DNA of 45,687 bases from a bacterium (GTDB taxonomy: Bacteria; Patescibacteriota; Saccharimonadia; Saccharimonadales; AWTP1-31): NCBI GenBank assembly GCA_030426125.1, contig JAUHZB010000007.1, positions 1 to 45,687 on the forward strand. The letters run 5' to 3'. Under the pieces are notes generated by a model. The model did not search any database. It was not told where the DNA came from and worked only from the letters and a program-made list of their open reading frames with translations. Within the stretch, counting starts at the first letter, position 1. Each line of letters starts with the position of its first letter. A program made the translations under genes and the position numbers. This document shows, in pieces, positions 30,300 to 40,340 of this stretch.

Positions 30300-31358
30300 T
30301 TATTGAAGATGAATATACAAAGTTGTTTTGTTTTTGTCTTTATAGTCGTTTAAGTAGCTATTAATGTCTTTATAGTTAAAGGCAATATGAGCTGCTTTAA
30401 TCTTGTCGCCTTCCGGTTGAATATTCTTCACAATCTCTAGACTATAACCAGCATTAATGACATCAGAGACTTCGCCTTTTTTAAGCTCAAATAGAGCTGA
30501 AGTAGTTTTAGCTGAAATATCTCGGTTAGACTTATCTATGGCATAGCCATATTCCCCGCCGTTATTCTTAGTAGAGGCATCGTTAGAGTATTTCTTGGCA
30601 ACATCAGCGAACTTAGCACCATTGTCTAATTCCTGCTTGGCTTTATCTGCTTGCTCTTGAACCGAAGGATCAAGTACTGGTAATAGTTTTTGGGCTAGTA
30701 GCTGTTGCCTTAGGCTTCGTTTGAAATCGTCTACTGACCATCCCCAATACTCTTTTAACACGTCTTCAAACACTTTATCACTTCCACCAAGTCTATTTTG
30801 ATCACGTACTACCTCTATCTCAGCTTCTACTTCTTGGTTGCTTACAGTTACATTATTCTCTTTAGCTAGTCGCTTAATATAGGCATCATTTACTACTTTA
30901 TCTAGCGCTCGTTTCTTAAATTCAGCTAGCTGTTGCTGACCTGATTCAACCTTAAAATCTAGTTTCTGCTGATTCTCGTAATAATGGATATAGTGCTTTA
31001 ATTCAAAAAGGTAATTCTCATAGGCCACAAAATCTGAACCAGCTTTTGCTACTGGAAGTGGAAGCACCTTGGAAACACCGTACAGGAAAGAAGAGTATGA
31101 CTTTAGTTTATAAAGCGATATCATAGTATAGCTAAAGAACACTAGGATAGATAGAATAAACAGGCTGGTAGTTATAAGAACTATCTTGTGCTTGGAGTGC
31201 TGTAAAGGATAAATATACTTTCTAGCACTAGAGAGTACTTCTTCTCGGTGTTCGGAAACCGTCTTATTGGTAATATTAGGAGTCTGACTGTTATACTCCT
31301 CTTCTGTTTTAGGTTTCTTATTGTATTTGTCTTTAACTTTTTTATAATATTTTTTCAT
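30300..31358 (-). CDS. membrane-anchored PpiC/SurA-type peptidylprolyl isomerase
   Basis: TM anchor; FADVAKKYSNDASTKNNGGEYGYAI parvulin motif. Confidence 0.85.
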   Translation of the reverse strand: MKKYYKKVKDKYNKKPKTEEEYNSQTPNITNKTVSEHREEVLSSARKYIYPLQHSKHKIVLITTSLFILSILVFFSYTMISLYKLKSYSSFLYGVSKVLPLPVAKAGSDFVAYENYLFELKHYIHYYENQQKLDFKVESGQQQLAEFKKRALDKVVNDAYIKRLAKENNVTVSNQEVEAEIEVVRDQNRLGGSDKVFEDVLKEYWGWSVDDFKRSLRQQLLAQKLLPVLDPSVQEQADKAKQELDNGAKFADVAKKYSNDASTKNNGGEYGYAIDKSNRDISAKTTSALFELKKGEVSDVINAGYSLEIVKNIQPEGDKIKAAHIAFNYKDINSYLNDYKDKNKTTLYIHLQ

Positions 31359-31368
31359 CTAAATTCAC

Positions 31369-31917
31369 TTATTTATCTGCTATTTCTGATGGATCTAATA
31401 ATTCAGCGACTATTCCTTGGTCTTTCAATATTGTTGATATATTCCTTATAACTTTCTCTGGATGATAGACCTCATGAACAACCATATCACCCATGTAAGT
31501 CTGTACTACTATTGTACCAAATCCTAGTAAAGTTGCCTGTATTCCTTTTATCTCATAATTAGTAGATTGTATCTTAGATAAGCCAATATCTACCACGCTA
31601 CGACTAAACAGCCCTCTCTGGGTAATTTGCAGTAACCTCTGGTCGGTAACAATAAAAATGCTGTAGTACCAAGCAATCCAAGCCGGTAGCATTATTAGAA
31701 AAGCCAATACAAATCCCAATCCTAACCCGCCAAAGAAATAGCCAAAACCAAGCGAAGGCTTAACAGCTGCTGGAATAACCCCGATTAAGGGCCCAAGACA
31801 AGCAAAAACTAAAGCTTTTCGCATTACTATCGGATGTTTTCGAAAGATATACAGCACTTCTTCGTCGTCGTACTGATCATCGAATACTTTTTGATGTTCT
31901 GCCTTCTTTTCGGACAT
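31369..31917 (-). CDS. bacterial PH domain membrane protein
   Basis: Two TM segments then IVTDQRLLQITQRGLFSRSVVDIGLSKIQSTNYE. Confidence 0.75.
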   Translation of the reverse strand: MSEKKAEHQKVFDDQYDDEEVLYIFRKHPIVMRKALVFACLGPLIGVIPAAVKPSLGFGYFFGGLGLGFVLAFLIMLPAWIAWYYSIFIVTDQRLLQITQRGLFSRSVVDIGLSKIQSTNYEIKGIQATLLGFGTIVVQTYMGDMVVHEVYHPEKVIRNISTILKDQGIVAELLDPSEIADK

Positions 31918-31993
31918 ACATATAGGGTAATGCTTTTTTTAGAAGTAGTCCATAGATTGTCTGGCCATTACAGGGTATACTATCTGTTAGCCT

Positions 31994-32070
31994 GGTCCGG
32001 TAGCTCAGCTGGATAGAGCGCCGCCGTCCTAAGGCGGGCGTCGGGGGTTCGAATCCCTCCCGGATCACCA
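31994..32070 (+). tRNA. tRNA-Arg(CCT)
   Basis: Acceptor GGTCCGG/CCGGATC; anticodon arm CCGCC-GTCCTAA-GGCGG; CCA encoded. Confidence 0.94.
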
Positions 32071-32082
32071 GCTTAAATTGAT

Positions 32083-32604
32083 TTATTTCTTACTTTTCTT
32101 TCGTTTCTTTGGTTGAGTGTATACTTCGTGAGTTGTTTGGTAGTCGAATAGCTCATTCTGAGAGAACCAGTGTGATACTTCTTGTTTAGCTTCCTCAGGA
32201 TCTCCTGAAGCGTGAATAATATTTGGCACGCCAATCCCTTCAGCATTAGCATGCGTAAAGCTCATGTGAGCATAATCACCTCTGATAGTTCCAGGAAGTG
32301 CCTTTTGTGGTTCTGTGTCACCAACCATTTTTCGAACTAAACTGACAGCCCCTAGGCCTTCTAAGACAAAGGCTAGCACTGGGCCTTCTTGCATCATTTC
32401 TAGAGTTACATCAAAAGCTTCCTGACCACGGCGTGAAACCATCTTACTAATAGTCTCGTAGTGGTGATAAAACTCGTCATAATCCGGCTTTAACATCTTA
32501 GCGCCAACAACCTTAAGCCCTGCCTTTTCAAAGCGCATAAGTATCTCACCTATCAGTCCGCGCTTAACAGCATCAGGCTTTAAAATTACTAAAGTTCGTT
32601 CCAT
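32083..32604 (-). CDS. ndk: nucleoside diphosphate kinase
   Basis: ERTLVILKPDAVKRGLIGEI; NIIHASGDPEEAKQEV. Confidence 0.95.
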   Translation of the reverse strand: MERTLVILKPDAVKRGLIGEILMRFEKAGLKVVGAKMLKPDYDEFYHHYETISKMVSRRGQEAFDVTLEMMQEGPVLAFVLEGLGAVSLVRKMVGDTEPQKALPGTIRGDYAHMSFTHANAEGIGVPNIIHASGDPEEAKQEVSHWFSQNELFDYQTTHEVYTQPKKRKKSKK

Positions 32605-32689
32605 TAATCTACTCCTTAATTTTCAAATTAACTTCTTATTAGTCTACCACAACTGGGGTAGAATAAGATAATACTTAAGTAAAAACTAA

Positions 32690-33607
32690 CTATTTTTTCT
32701 TTTCGCCGTGGAACTTTTCATGAACCGCCTTTAAGTGCGGGTTAGTGACGTGGGTGTATATCTGAGTAGTAGCAATGTTACTGTGCCCTAGCATCTCCTG
32801 AACGCTTCTTAGATCTGCCCCGTTCATCAGTAAGTCTGTAGCAAAACTATGTCTGAGTGAATGCGGTGATACTTTTTTTGTTATTCCTGCTAGAGTAGCA
32901 TAACGAGCGACTAGGCGCTGAACGCTTCGAGCAGTTAATCTATGGAAATTACCGCTGTTGTCTGACTGCTTACTGCCGCTATACCTAATAAACAAAGGCG
33001 GAGCATTGTCAGAGCGCATTTCAAGATATCTTTTCAGCCAATCTGCCGCTTCAGAGCTAATAAATATGGGTCGATCCTTTTGACCTTTTCCTCTAATCAT
33101 AAATTCTCTGCGTTTAATATTAATATGGCCTTTATCTAAACCAACCAGTTCTGAGACACGAAGCCCACTACTAAATAGCAGCTCCAGAATAGCCCGATCA
33201 CGTAGGCCAGCTTCAGTGCTGGTATCAGGCTGAGAAAACAAACGCTTCAATTCTTCCGGGGTTAGAAAAGTAACCTGTTTGCGTACAGTCTTAGCTAGTT
33301 CCACCTTGGTTGGGTTAAGGGCTGGAATATCTCGCTTGGAACAGAATTTTAAAAAACTACGTAGTGCAATAAGATGGTAGTTCTGAGTGGTTTTCTGTAG
33401 CTCATCAGATACATTAGTACCTAAACGATTCAGCCACAAGCGCCATTTACGGATTAGATCACTGTCTATGTCGGCTACCTTAATATCTCCAGCAAAATCT
33501 ATTAACCGAGTAATGTAGTGGTCATAATTAGCAATTGTCCGCTGTGAACGATTCTGCTCAACTTCAAGGTATTCTAGAAAGTCGGTTTTGGCTCTACTTA
33601 GTAACAC
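32690..33607 (-). CDS. XerC/XerD-type tyrosine recombinase
   Basis: SGLRVSELVGL, HSLRHSFATDLL, LGHSNIATTQIYTHV (R..HxxR..H..Y). Confidence 0.92.
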   Translation of the reverse strand: MLLSRAKTDFLEYLEVEQNRSQRTIANYDHYITRLIDFAGDIKVADIDSDLIRKWRLWLNRLGTNVSDELQKTTQNYHLIALRSFLKFCSKRDIPALNPTKVELAKTVRKQVTFLTPEELKRLFSQPDTSTEAGLRDRAILELLFSSGLRVSELVGLDKGHINIKRREFMIRGKGQKDRPIFISSEAADWLKRYLEMRSDNAPPLFIRYSGSKQSDNSGNFHRLTARSVQRLVARYATLAGITKKVSPHSLRHSFATDLLMNGADLRSVQEMLGHSNIATTQIYTHVTNPHLKAVHEKFHGEKKK

Positions 33608-33639
33608 TTCACTAAACCTCGCCGCTAATTATTAATATA

Positions 33640-34662
33640 TTAACAGCCGTCACTCTCGTCAGAAGTTGGTGTAACCTCTAGTAACTTACAGATGGTTTCG
33701 GCGCTATCTAAGGTATATTCTGGTATAGTCTCGCTACCACTTGCAAATGGATCGGTACCGACTCTTACCTGGACTCTCTTCAAGACGTCAGCCGCTTTAG
33801 CAGTAACATCTATCTCAGCTTGAGCACCTATCAAAGACTTGTTTGGATTGCATCCGTAGCCATCACTTGGGCAGATTACAACATCAGCGACGTTATATAT
33901 AGCTTTCATTCTTAAGTAATACTTACCTGTTGGGTTTGCAAAGCCATTAATCTGTACAGCGCATTCCCGTTTTGATGATCCGGAACCACAATTGGCTGCT
34001 ACCTTTAATCCCTGGTTGGTGGGACCTTGAGCGGCGCCAAGTGATACCACTGCATTATCACAGCTTGAGGGTACCAAGAAAGCTGTGAACATATTATCTC
34101 GCATATCATCTAGGCTTAGAGTGTCTACAGGCACTAAATCAACTCTTAGTACCCCAACCTTATCGCCCCAGTCACTAACATCACTAAAGACATTCCCTAG
34201 AGGACCACAACCTATACCGGTTGGGTTATTATCTCCGTCTGTATTCTGCCAGCTAATAGTTAAACTGCCAAGGTCATCACCCTCTTCTTCGATTGGTACT
34301 ACCTCTGAAGAAGTAGTTTGTACATTTTCGTACTTCAGTTCCGGTAGACCGTGATCAATAAGGATACAAGTTGGTCGTTCATTTTCATTGCCAATAGCAG
34401 AAATTTCATCCTTTAAACCACTACAATCATCATAAGGATCAAGATCACCACCAGCAATTAGGTCTTCAGCATAATTAATACCTGACTCAGCAGCGTAGAG
34501 AGCTTGAGAGGCCAACTGCCTATCTAATGCTTCACGCTGTTCTCTTCTAGCCAATTGAGCAAACCCAGTGACAATAAGTGAAAGTATCAACATAATAATA
34601 AGGGTTACAATAATAGCTACTAGTCCCTGTTCATTATTCTGTGTTTGTTTAAAACTACTCAC
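33640..34662 (-). CDS. PilX-like pilus assembly protein
   Basis: N-terminal NEQGLVAIIVTLIIMLILSLIVTGFAQLARREQREALDRQLASQALYAAESGINYAE. Confidence 0.7.
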   Translation of the reverse strand: MSSFKQTQNNEQGLVAIIVTLIIMLILSLIVTGFAQLARREQREALDRQLASQALYAAESGINYAEDLIAGGDLDPYDDCSGLKDEISAIGNENERPTCILIDHGLPELKYENVQTTSSEVVPIEEEGDDLGSLTISWQNTDGDNNPTGIGCGPLGNVFSDVSDWGDKVGVLRVDLVPVDTLSLDDMRDNMFTAFLVPSSCDNAVVSLGAAQGPTNQGLKVAANCGSGSSKRECAVQINGFANPTGKYYLRMKAIYNVADVVICPSDGYGCNPNKSLIGAQAEIDVTAKAADVLKRVQVRVGTDPFASGSETIPEYTLDSAETICKLLEVTPTSDESDGC

Positions 34663-34671
34663 TGTTTCCCC

Positions 34672-35244
34672 CTACTTTAACCTTCGCTTTACGGTTTCTG
34701 TTAATCCAGAGGTTGCACAGAACTGACTGTCCCGTCCCCCCTTACAAAAGCCTGTTGCTTCATCATACAGATCAGTTTCACCGAAAGACACCTTTATATT
34801 AACAGTATAAGCGGAATCTGTCTGCTGAACAATTGAAAACTCTCTAACATGCATGTTTTCTGCTATCAGGTTTTGTTCCTGGGTGGTATGTCCAGTTACA
34901 GAGTTACAATCTCCAGTGGATCTAGAAACTGAAAACTCCTGATCCTTCACTACATACTTCTTATTGCCAATACAAACTTCGCTGGTGTCTCCAGGAGTAA
35001 AAGATATTGCTTCCGGACTAGGCGCACTAGCTCCATAGGTAATTGACTGAGTAATATCATCAAGAACGGCTCTAGTTACATTCTGAGTCCGAGAAACTAT
35101 TGAACCTTTGTAGTAGTTTCGCCCTATCTGAATAAGTCCGTAGGTGCAAAGCAGTAGTATCACTGAGAATACGGTGGTTGCTATCATCAACTCTACTATA
35201 GTAAATCCAGATTGCTCCTTTGTGTGAATCCTCCTAAAAAACAT
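34672..35244 (-). CDS. minor pseudopilin (PilW-like)
   Basis: EQSGFTIVELMIATTVFSVILLLCTYG. Confidence 0.75.
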   Translation of the reverse strand: MFFRRIHTKEQSGFTIVELMIATTVFSVILLLCTYGLIQIGRNYYKGSIVSRTQNVTRAVLDDITQSITYGASAPSPEAISFTPGDTSEVCIGNKKYVVKDQEFSVSRSTGDCNSVTGHTTQEQNLIAENMHVREFSIVQQTDSAYTVNIKVSFGETDLYDEATGFCKGGRDSQFCATSGLTETVKRRLK

Positions 35245-35708
35245 TATGGAGTTTCCTCCGGTGTCTTAACTCTATAGGTAAAGGTAGAATTTTGCTCATT
35301 CCCATTTAAGCCATCCCAAGTTACTTTAACTGTAAAATTATTATCCTCTTCTTTGTTAATTTCTGTTAGGTAACGGCCTAGTTTACAGGTATCCGGTGTT
35401 GATGCGTTCAAAGGGACATACTTATTATCTGCATCCAAACCTATGCAAAATTTTGAAGGACTAGGATTTGCCTCGGTTAAATACTTCGGGTTATCTTTAA
35501 CAAATCCATCAAGTTTCTCAACTGAGGAACTAGCTAGTTTCTGAGCTTCAGTTTGTTCCTGAGCCATTTGAACCTGCTGCAAAGATCTATTACTAATAGC
35601 AAATGCGCCAGTAAGAACAGAGCCAACAATCGCAATAGCTATTAGAACCTCAACTATAGTATCCCCGCGTTGCGACAATCGTTTGAAATTTACAATCATT
35701 ATGAACAA
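35244..35708 (-). CDS. minor pseudopilin (PilV-like)
   Basis: RGDTIVEVLIAIAIVGSVLTGAFAISNRSLQ. Confidence 0.7.
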   Translation of the reverse strand: MFIMIVNFKRLSQRGDTIVEVLIAIAIVGSVLTGAFAISNRSLQQVQMAQEQTEAQKLASSSVEKLDGFVKDNPKYLTEANPSPSKFCIGLDADNKYVPLNASTPDTCKLGRYLTEINKEEDNNFTVKVTWDGLNGNEQNSTFTYRVKTPEETP

Positions 35709-36538
35709 CTCCCTTGCACGGTTGTAGAAATGGTAGCTGACCGATTTTCACCACCAATGTCAATAATCCCAAACTGATCCGTTGTGCCACTCCTAAAACA
35801 TATCCTAACCCCTTTTTGAGGGTTTTTATTAGCATCATACTCATTCCTAAAGTCACCCCCAATGTAACCAGGAGTTCTGTTTTCATCACTCAACATACCA
35901 TTAGTTATTGCTATGTAATTAGTACTAAGCCCCCCTGAAGCCAACCTAGTACCGCCATCACCATCGGGCTCAGTGTCGCCAAGTGAAGTAAAAAATCCAA
36001 TGGAGTTGTAGTTTGGTGTGGTTTCCCCAATTGAGGTTATACTCTCAATTTTTATACCGTTTTTTAGCTGTATTTCTTCAAAACCATTCAGTACAGTAGC
36101 TTTCGAGTCTGCCATATTAGTATTCAAGACTCCAGCAGACTTCCTAGCTCCAGCAACACTGTAAACTCTGAAATTATCCTGGTTGCTAAATTGTATTACT
36201 CTACCCAAGTACACACAATTTACGGATTCGCCCAATTCTGAAGTACCTATAAATTCTAGCTTATCACCACTAGGAGCAACTCTACACCCTTCGTCTTGGC
36301 TAGGATAATATCCATTAGCCACATTGTTTATCACCTTAGTTATCTGCTCACTGACGTCATTCATGGCAGTATTAAACTGCGTCTTACTCTGTGAGCCGCC
36401 AACTAAAACTAATGCACTGACCAAAATGACACTCGAAACTGCCAAAAAAATTAATGTTTCGACAATAGTAAACCCTTTGGGAGTAGACCCACGCTTCATG
36501 ATCTTAATTATAGCATAAGGGTTATCTATAATTTGCAA
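35699..36538 (-). CDS. minor pseudopilin
   Basis: PKGFTIVETLIFLAVSSVILVSALVLV; ATG KIMKRGS likely internal start. Confidence 0.7.
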   Translation of the reverse strand: MQIIDNPYAIIKIMKRGSTPKGFTIVETLIFLAVSSVILVSALVLVGGSQSKTQFNTAMNDVSEQITKVINNVANGYYPSQDEGCRVAPSGDKLEFIGTSELGESVNCVYLGRVIQFSNQDNFRVYSVAGARKSAGVLNTNMADSKATVLNGFEEIQLKNGIKIESITSIGETTPNYNSIGFFTSLGDTEPDGDGGTRLASGGLSTNYIAITNGMLSDENRTPGYIGGDFRNEYDANKNPQKGVRICFRSGTTDQFGIIDIGGENRSATISTTVQGSCS

Positions 36539-36544
36539 TAAAAA

Positions 36545-37420
36545 CTATAAGATAAATAGATTCTTGTACCAATCAATCATACTACCACCAAACAAAACAA
36601 CAATCACTGTAGCGGCTATTAAATATGGTCCAAATGGTAGTTGCTTCTTTAAATTAAACTTTTTAGATAACAATAGCACTCCTCCACCAATCATAGAACC
36701 CAAGAAAGAGGCAATAAATAATAATAGAAAGGCTTCCACTACTCCTCCAGCCAAAGCTCCAAGCAAAATTGCCAGCTTTACGTCCCCTCCGCCAATCCAC
36801 TTACCCGAAGAAAGCTGGAATAATAGCCAAAACAAGCCACTAATAGTTAAGGAGCCAATAATAATACTCAAGAGCCCTCTAAGACTAAGTTCACCGCTTA
36901 GCGCCTGATAAAGCATCTGCAAACCAAATACAGCAAGCAAACTATAGACAATCTTATTTGGAAGTAACAACCATCTTAGATCAAAGATAATAAGTGCCAT
37001 AAAACCCACTAAATACACCAACCAAAATGCAAATAGTACTACTTGCTCAACGCCAACTATGCCCACTGGCCAATACACATAAGAAAATACAAATAAAGCG
37101 GCTGTAGCTAGCTCCACTAGCGGATACTGCCATGAGATTGCCTTCTTGCAGTACCGACACTTACCACCCAGAGAAAGCCAGCTAAATAGTGGGACCAGAT
37201 CAAGAGCGGAAAGCTGGTGCTTACAGTTAATACAGATTGAGCGGCCATTTATGATAGATAGATTTACCTTACCCTTAACCTTACTCTGACCCGTAGTATT
37301 CTTTTTAGATTTTATATCTAGACCGTAACTATGTTTATCCTGCTCATACAGACGATAAACGAAAGCATTTACAAAGCTACCAAGACAAAGTCCAAGCAAG
37401 ATAAGAATAAGTATTATCAT
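36545..37420 (-). CDS. pilD: prepilin peptidase
   Basis: CINCKHQLSALDLVPLFSWLSLGGKCRYC; FDLRWLLLPNKIVY; GGGDVKLAILLG. Confidence 0.92.
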   Translation of the reverse strand: MIILILILLGLCLGSFVNAFVYRLYEQDKHSYGLDIKSKKNTTGQSKVKGKVNLSIINGRSICINCKHQLSALDLVPLFSWLSLGGKCRYCKKAISWQYPLVELATAALFVFSYVYWPVGIVGVEQVVLFAFWLVYLVGFMALIIFDLRWLLLPNKIVYSLLAVFGLQMLYQALSGELSLRGLLSIIIGSLTISGLFWLLFQLSSGKWIGGGDVKLAILLGALAGGVVEAFLLLFIASFLGSMIGGGVLLLSKKFNLKKQLPFGPYLIAATVIVVLFGGSMIDWYKNLFIL

Positions 37421-37436
37421 TTGCTTAGTTTAGCAT

Positions 37437-37463
37437 AAAAAACAGCCCCTTTTGGGGCTGTTT
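37437..37463 (-). terminator. terminator downstream of pilin gene
   Basis: Minus AAACAGCCCC-aaaa-GGGGCTGTTTTTT. Confidence 0.9.
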
Positions 37464-37494
37464 AAACAATATAGTAAGTGTCTTACTTAATATA

Positions 37495-37941
37495 TTACGT
37501 AGTTATACAGCGGGTTGCTTCTCCCTGAGCTGTTTCTACCTTGAATACGACTGCAAAATCTCTGTCTCGGGTACTTGAGCTCGGTGCACCATCTACACAA
37601 GTTTGATTAAATTGCCATCGAGCCTGTAACTCACTAGCTGAATTAAGCGAACCGTAAGCTGGATCAGTAGTCAACTCATTTGATTTATCAGTATCATAAG
37701 ATACGTTATTTTCATCTAATGTTCTGCAATTTGTAGTGCTTCCATTCTTATTTGTAACACAGTCATTAACTGCAGCAGCTAATAGTGACGCATCGTTCTC
37801 ACGTCCTCTGTTCCTACTATTCCTCTGCAGTGCTGGAACTGCTAAGAATACGATTAACATTATTAATCCTGCTATAGCTAGTACAATCAAAACTTCAATA
37901 ATGGTGAAGCCTGACTCTTGTTTTTTTAGTTTTTGTAGCAT
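37495..37941 (-). CDS. pilA: type IV pilin (major pilin candidate)
   Basis: QESGFTIIEVLIVLAIAGLIMLIVFLAVPALQ. Confidence 0.88.
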   Translation of the reverse strand: MLQKLKKQESGFTIIEVLIVLAIAGLIMLIVFLAVPALQRNSRNRGRENDASLLAAAVNDCVTNKNGSTTNCRTLDENNVSYDTDKSNELTTDPAYGSLNSASELQARWQFNQTCVDGAPSSSTRDRDFAVVFKVETAQGEATRCITT

Positions 37942-38037
37942 TTATGTATGCCCCCTACATTATGGTTACGTTTATTGATAGTCTTAATATATATCTACTG
38001 CTTATATATTGCAAGCTTTTTTATACCCTTACTACCT

Positions 38038-39255
38038 CTAGCCAGCTAAGTTTTGGCCGGCTAAGCCGTAGATAGGTAGCAATACAGCAGCAACAATAAT
38101 AAAAGCGAAGATTCCAATAATTACCATCAGTAATGGTTCAATAATACTAGAGATGGTTCTAATCTGTTGATCAACCTCTTTTTCGTAGTAACTTGCAATT
38201 TTCTCTAGCATGGCCTCAATCGCACCAGATTGTTCACCAATCTGAAGCATATTTGGTACTAGCGGCAAGAAGTTAGGATCACCCTGCAGAGATTCTGACA
38301 AGGCCTTACCACCCTTTACTTTTTCAGAAGCCTTGGCTAGTGCTGCTTCAACGTGAACGTTGTTGATTGCATCACCAGTAATCTTTAGCATCTGAAGTAG
38401 CGGAACTCCACTACCAACCAGAGTAGTTCCAGTCCTAGCAAATCTGGCCATATACAATTTCATAAAGAGTGGTCCGACTGGCCAAGCTTTCATCTTCATG
38501 CGATCAATTGTCGCTCTTCCACCCGGGGTTCTAACCCACCGGCCGAAGAAAACAGCGGCTATTACCGTTAAAACTATCACTATATACCAGTAATCTATTA
38601 TGAAGTGAGACAAAGCAAGTAGTGCCACTGTTACAAACGGCAAAGTTGCTCCAGGAAGGTCTTCGTAGAGAACTTCAACTTGCGGTAGCACCTGGACTAT
38701 CATGAAGCCAACAACAGCGAACATCACCAGTATTACTACTGCCGGATATACTAAAGCTCCCCTAACCTTGCTGATTATCTCGGCATCCTTTTCTTGCTGA
38801 TCGGCTAATCTTTGCAAGGACTTATCTAGGGTTCCAGATACTTCACCCGCAGCCACCATGCTAATAAAGACACTATTGAAAGCCTTAGGGTGGCTACCCA
38901 TCGCCTTAGACAAAGATGAACCACCTTCTACATCGGCTATCACCTGATTAATTATTGACTTCAGCGGCTTATTCTCAGTTTGCTGAGCAACATTTCTAAG
39001 ACTTTGAACCAGCGGTAAACCAGCGTTAATAAGGGTAGAAAGCTGTCTAGAGAAAAGAACTTTGTCGGAAGTCTTTATCCTATTTGTAAACTTACTAAAA
39101 ATTCCACTTTCGCTATCTTTAAGCTTGATGCTAAGTGGTGACATTCCTTGCTGACGGATAAGCTTAGCAGCTGCTTGTTCAGAGTCAGCTGACACTTCAG
39201 AGTGAACCTTCTCTCCGGTCTGACTGTTTCTAGCGGTAAAGTCAAAAGTTAACAT
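38038..39255 (-). CDS. pilC: type IV pilus inner membrane platform protein
   Basis: FSRQLSTLINAGLPLVQSLRNVAQQ; MLQIGEQSGAIEAMLEKIASYYEKEVD. Confidence 0.95.
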   Translation of the reverse strand: MLTFDFTARNSQTGEKVHSEVSADSEQAAAKLIRQQGMSPLSIKLKDSESGIFSKFTNRIKTSDKVLFSRQLSTLINAGLPLVQSLRNVAQQTENKPLKSIINQVIADVEGGSSLSKAMGSHPKAFNSVFISMVAAGEVSGTLDKSLQRLADQQEKDAEIISKVRGALVYPAVVILVMFAVVGFMIVQVLPQVEVLYEDLPGATLPFVTVALLALSHFIIDYWYIVIVLTVIAAVFFGRWVRTPGGRATIDRMKMKAWPVGPLFMKLYMARFARTGTTLVGSGVPLLQMLKITGDAINNVHVEAALAKASEKVKGGKALSESLQGDPNFLPLVPNMLQIGEQSGAIEAMLEKIASYYEKEVDQQIRTISSIIEPLLMVIIGIFAFIIVAAVLLPIYGLAGQNLAG

Positions 39256-39256
39256 A

Positions 39257-40318
39257 CTAGCTTCTCATTAACCTATCTAGTTCATCTATATCTACGGCGT
39301 AGTTTCTAGCTTCTTCATAGGTAATTGTTCCATTATGAATCAAGCCAACTAAGGTCTTATCCATAGATTGCATACCAAATTCAGCACCTGTCTGGATAAC
39401 GGCTTCTAGCTGGTGACTCTTCCCTTCACGGATGATGTTTCGTACTGCTGGTGTAGCTACTAGGATTTCAGCTGAAGCCACCCGACCACCTCCGATTGAT
39501 GGTATCAGACGCTGAGAAACAATAGACATCAAGATGTTAGCTAACTGAGAACGAATCTGTGGTTGCTGGTGTGGCGGGAAAACGTCAATCATACGATCGA
39601 TACTCTGGGCTGCACTGTTAGTGTGTAGTGTCGCAAACACTAAGTGACCAGTTTCTGCAATTGTAATAGCGGAGCTGATAGTTTCTAGGTCACGCATCTC
39701 ACCAATTAGCACCACATCCGGGTCTTGACGCAAGCTAGAGCGAAGTGCTGCTGAGAAGGAATAGGTATCGTAGTGAACTTCACGCTGGACTATAACTGAC
39801 TTAATGGATTTATGAGTAAACTCAATCGGATCCTCGATGGTTACGATGTGCGTAGCCCGTTCATGGTTAATTTTGTTTATCAGAGCGGCTAGTGAAGTAG
39901 ACTTACCAGAGCCAGTAGGACCAGTGACTAGCACTAGGCCTCTAGGGTAATCAGCGAATTTGTTAACCACTGCCGGTAAACCAAGTTGCTCAATGCTGAG
40001 TATCTCGTTTGGGATTAACCTTAGGGCTGCTGCTAGGTTTCCCCGCTCGTGGAAAGCATTTACCCTAAATCGTCCTAAGTCGCCAAAGGCAAACGAAAAG
40101 TCGAATTCTTTATCTTTAAGCAGAATCTGCTTCTGATCTTCATCGAGTATCGCAAATATTAGAGCTTCGATAGTTTCCTCTGTTAGAGGATCAGTTCCAG
40201 TAACTGGCGTCAATGCACCGTCAATACGCAACATTGGTGGTAAGCTAACTTGCAAGTGAAGGTCAGAGGCCTTCTTTTTAATTACTTCTTCTAGTAGGAT
40301 TTCTATTCTTGGTTGCAT
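39257..40318 (-). CDS. pilT: twitching motility ATPase
   Basis: ASDLHLQVSLPPMLRIDG; GPTGSGKST; AETGHLVFATLHTNSAAQSIDRMIDVFP. Confidence 0.95.
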   Translation of the reverse strand: MQPRIEILLEEVIKKKASDLHLQVSLPPMLRIDGALTPVTGTDPLTEETIEALIFAILDEDQKQILLKDKEFDFSFAFGDLGRFRVNAFHERGNLAAALRLIPNEILSIEQLGLPAVVNKFADYPRGLVLVTGPTGSGKSTSLAALINKINHERATHIVTIEDPIEFTHKSIKSVIVQREVHYDTYSFSAALRSSLRQDPDVVLIGEMRDLETISSAITIAETGHLVFATLHTNSAAQSIDRMIDVFPPHQQPQIRSQLANILMSIVSQRLIPSIGGGRVASAEILVATPAVRNIIREGKSHQLEAVIQTGAEFGMQSMDKTLVGLIHNGTITYEEARNYAVDIDELDRLMRS

Positions 40319-40340
40319 ATTGTGCCCTGTTTAATACCCC

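Noticed and set aside
31877-32068. 63-aa minus ORF MIREGFEPPTPALGRRRSIQLSYR...
   Set aside because: Antisense to tRNA-Arg; a well-known type of spurious ORF over tRNA genes.
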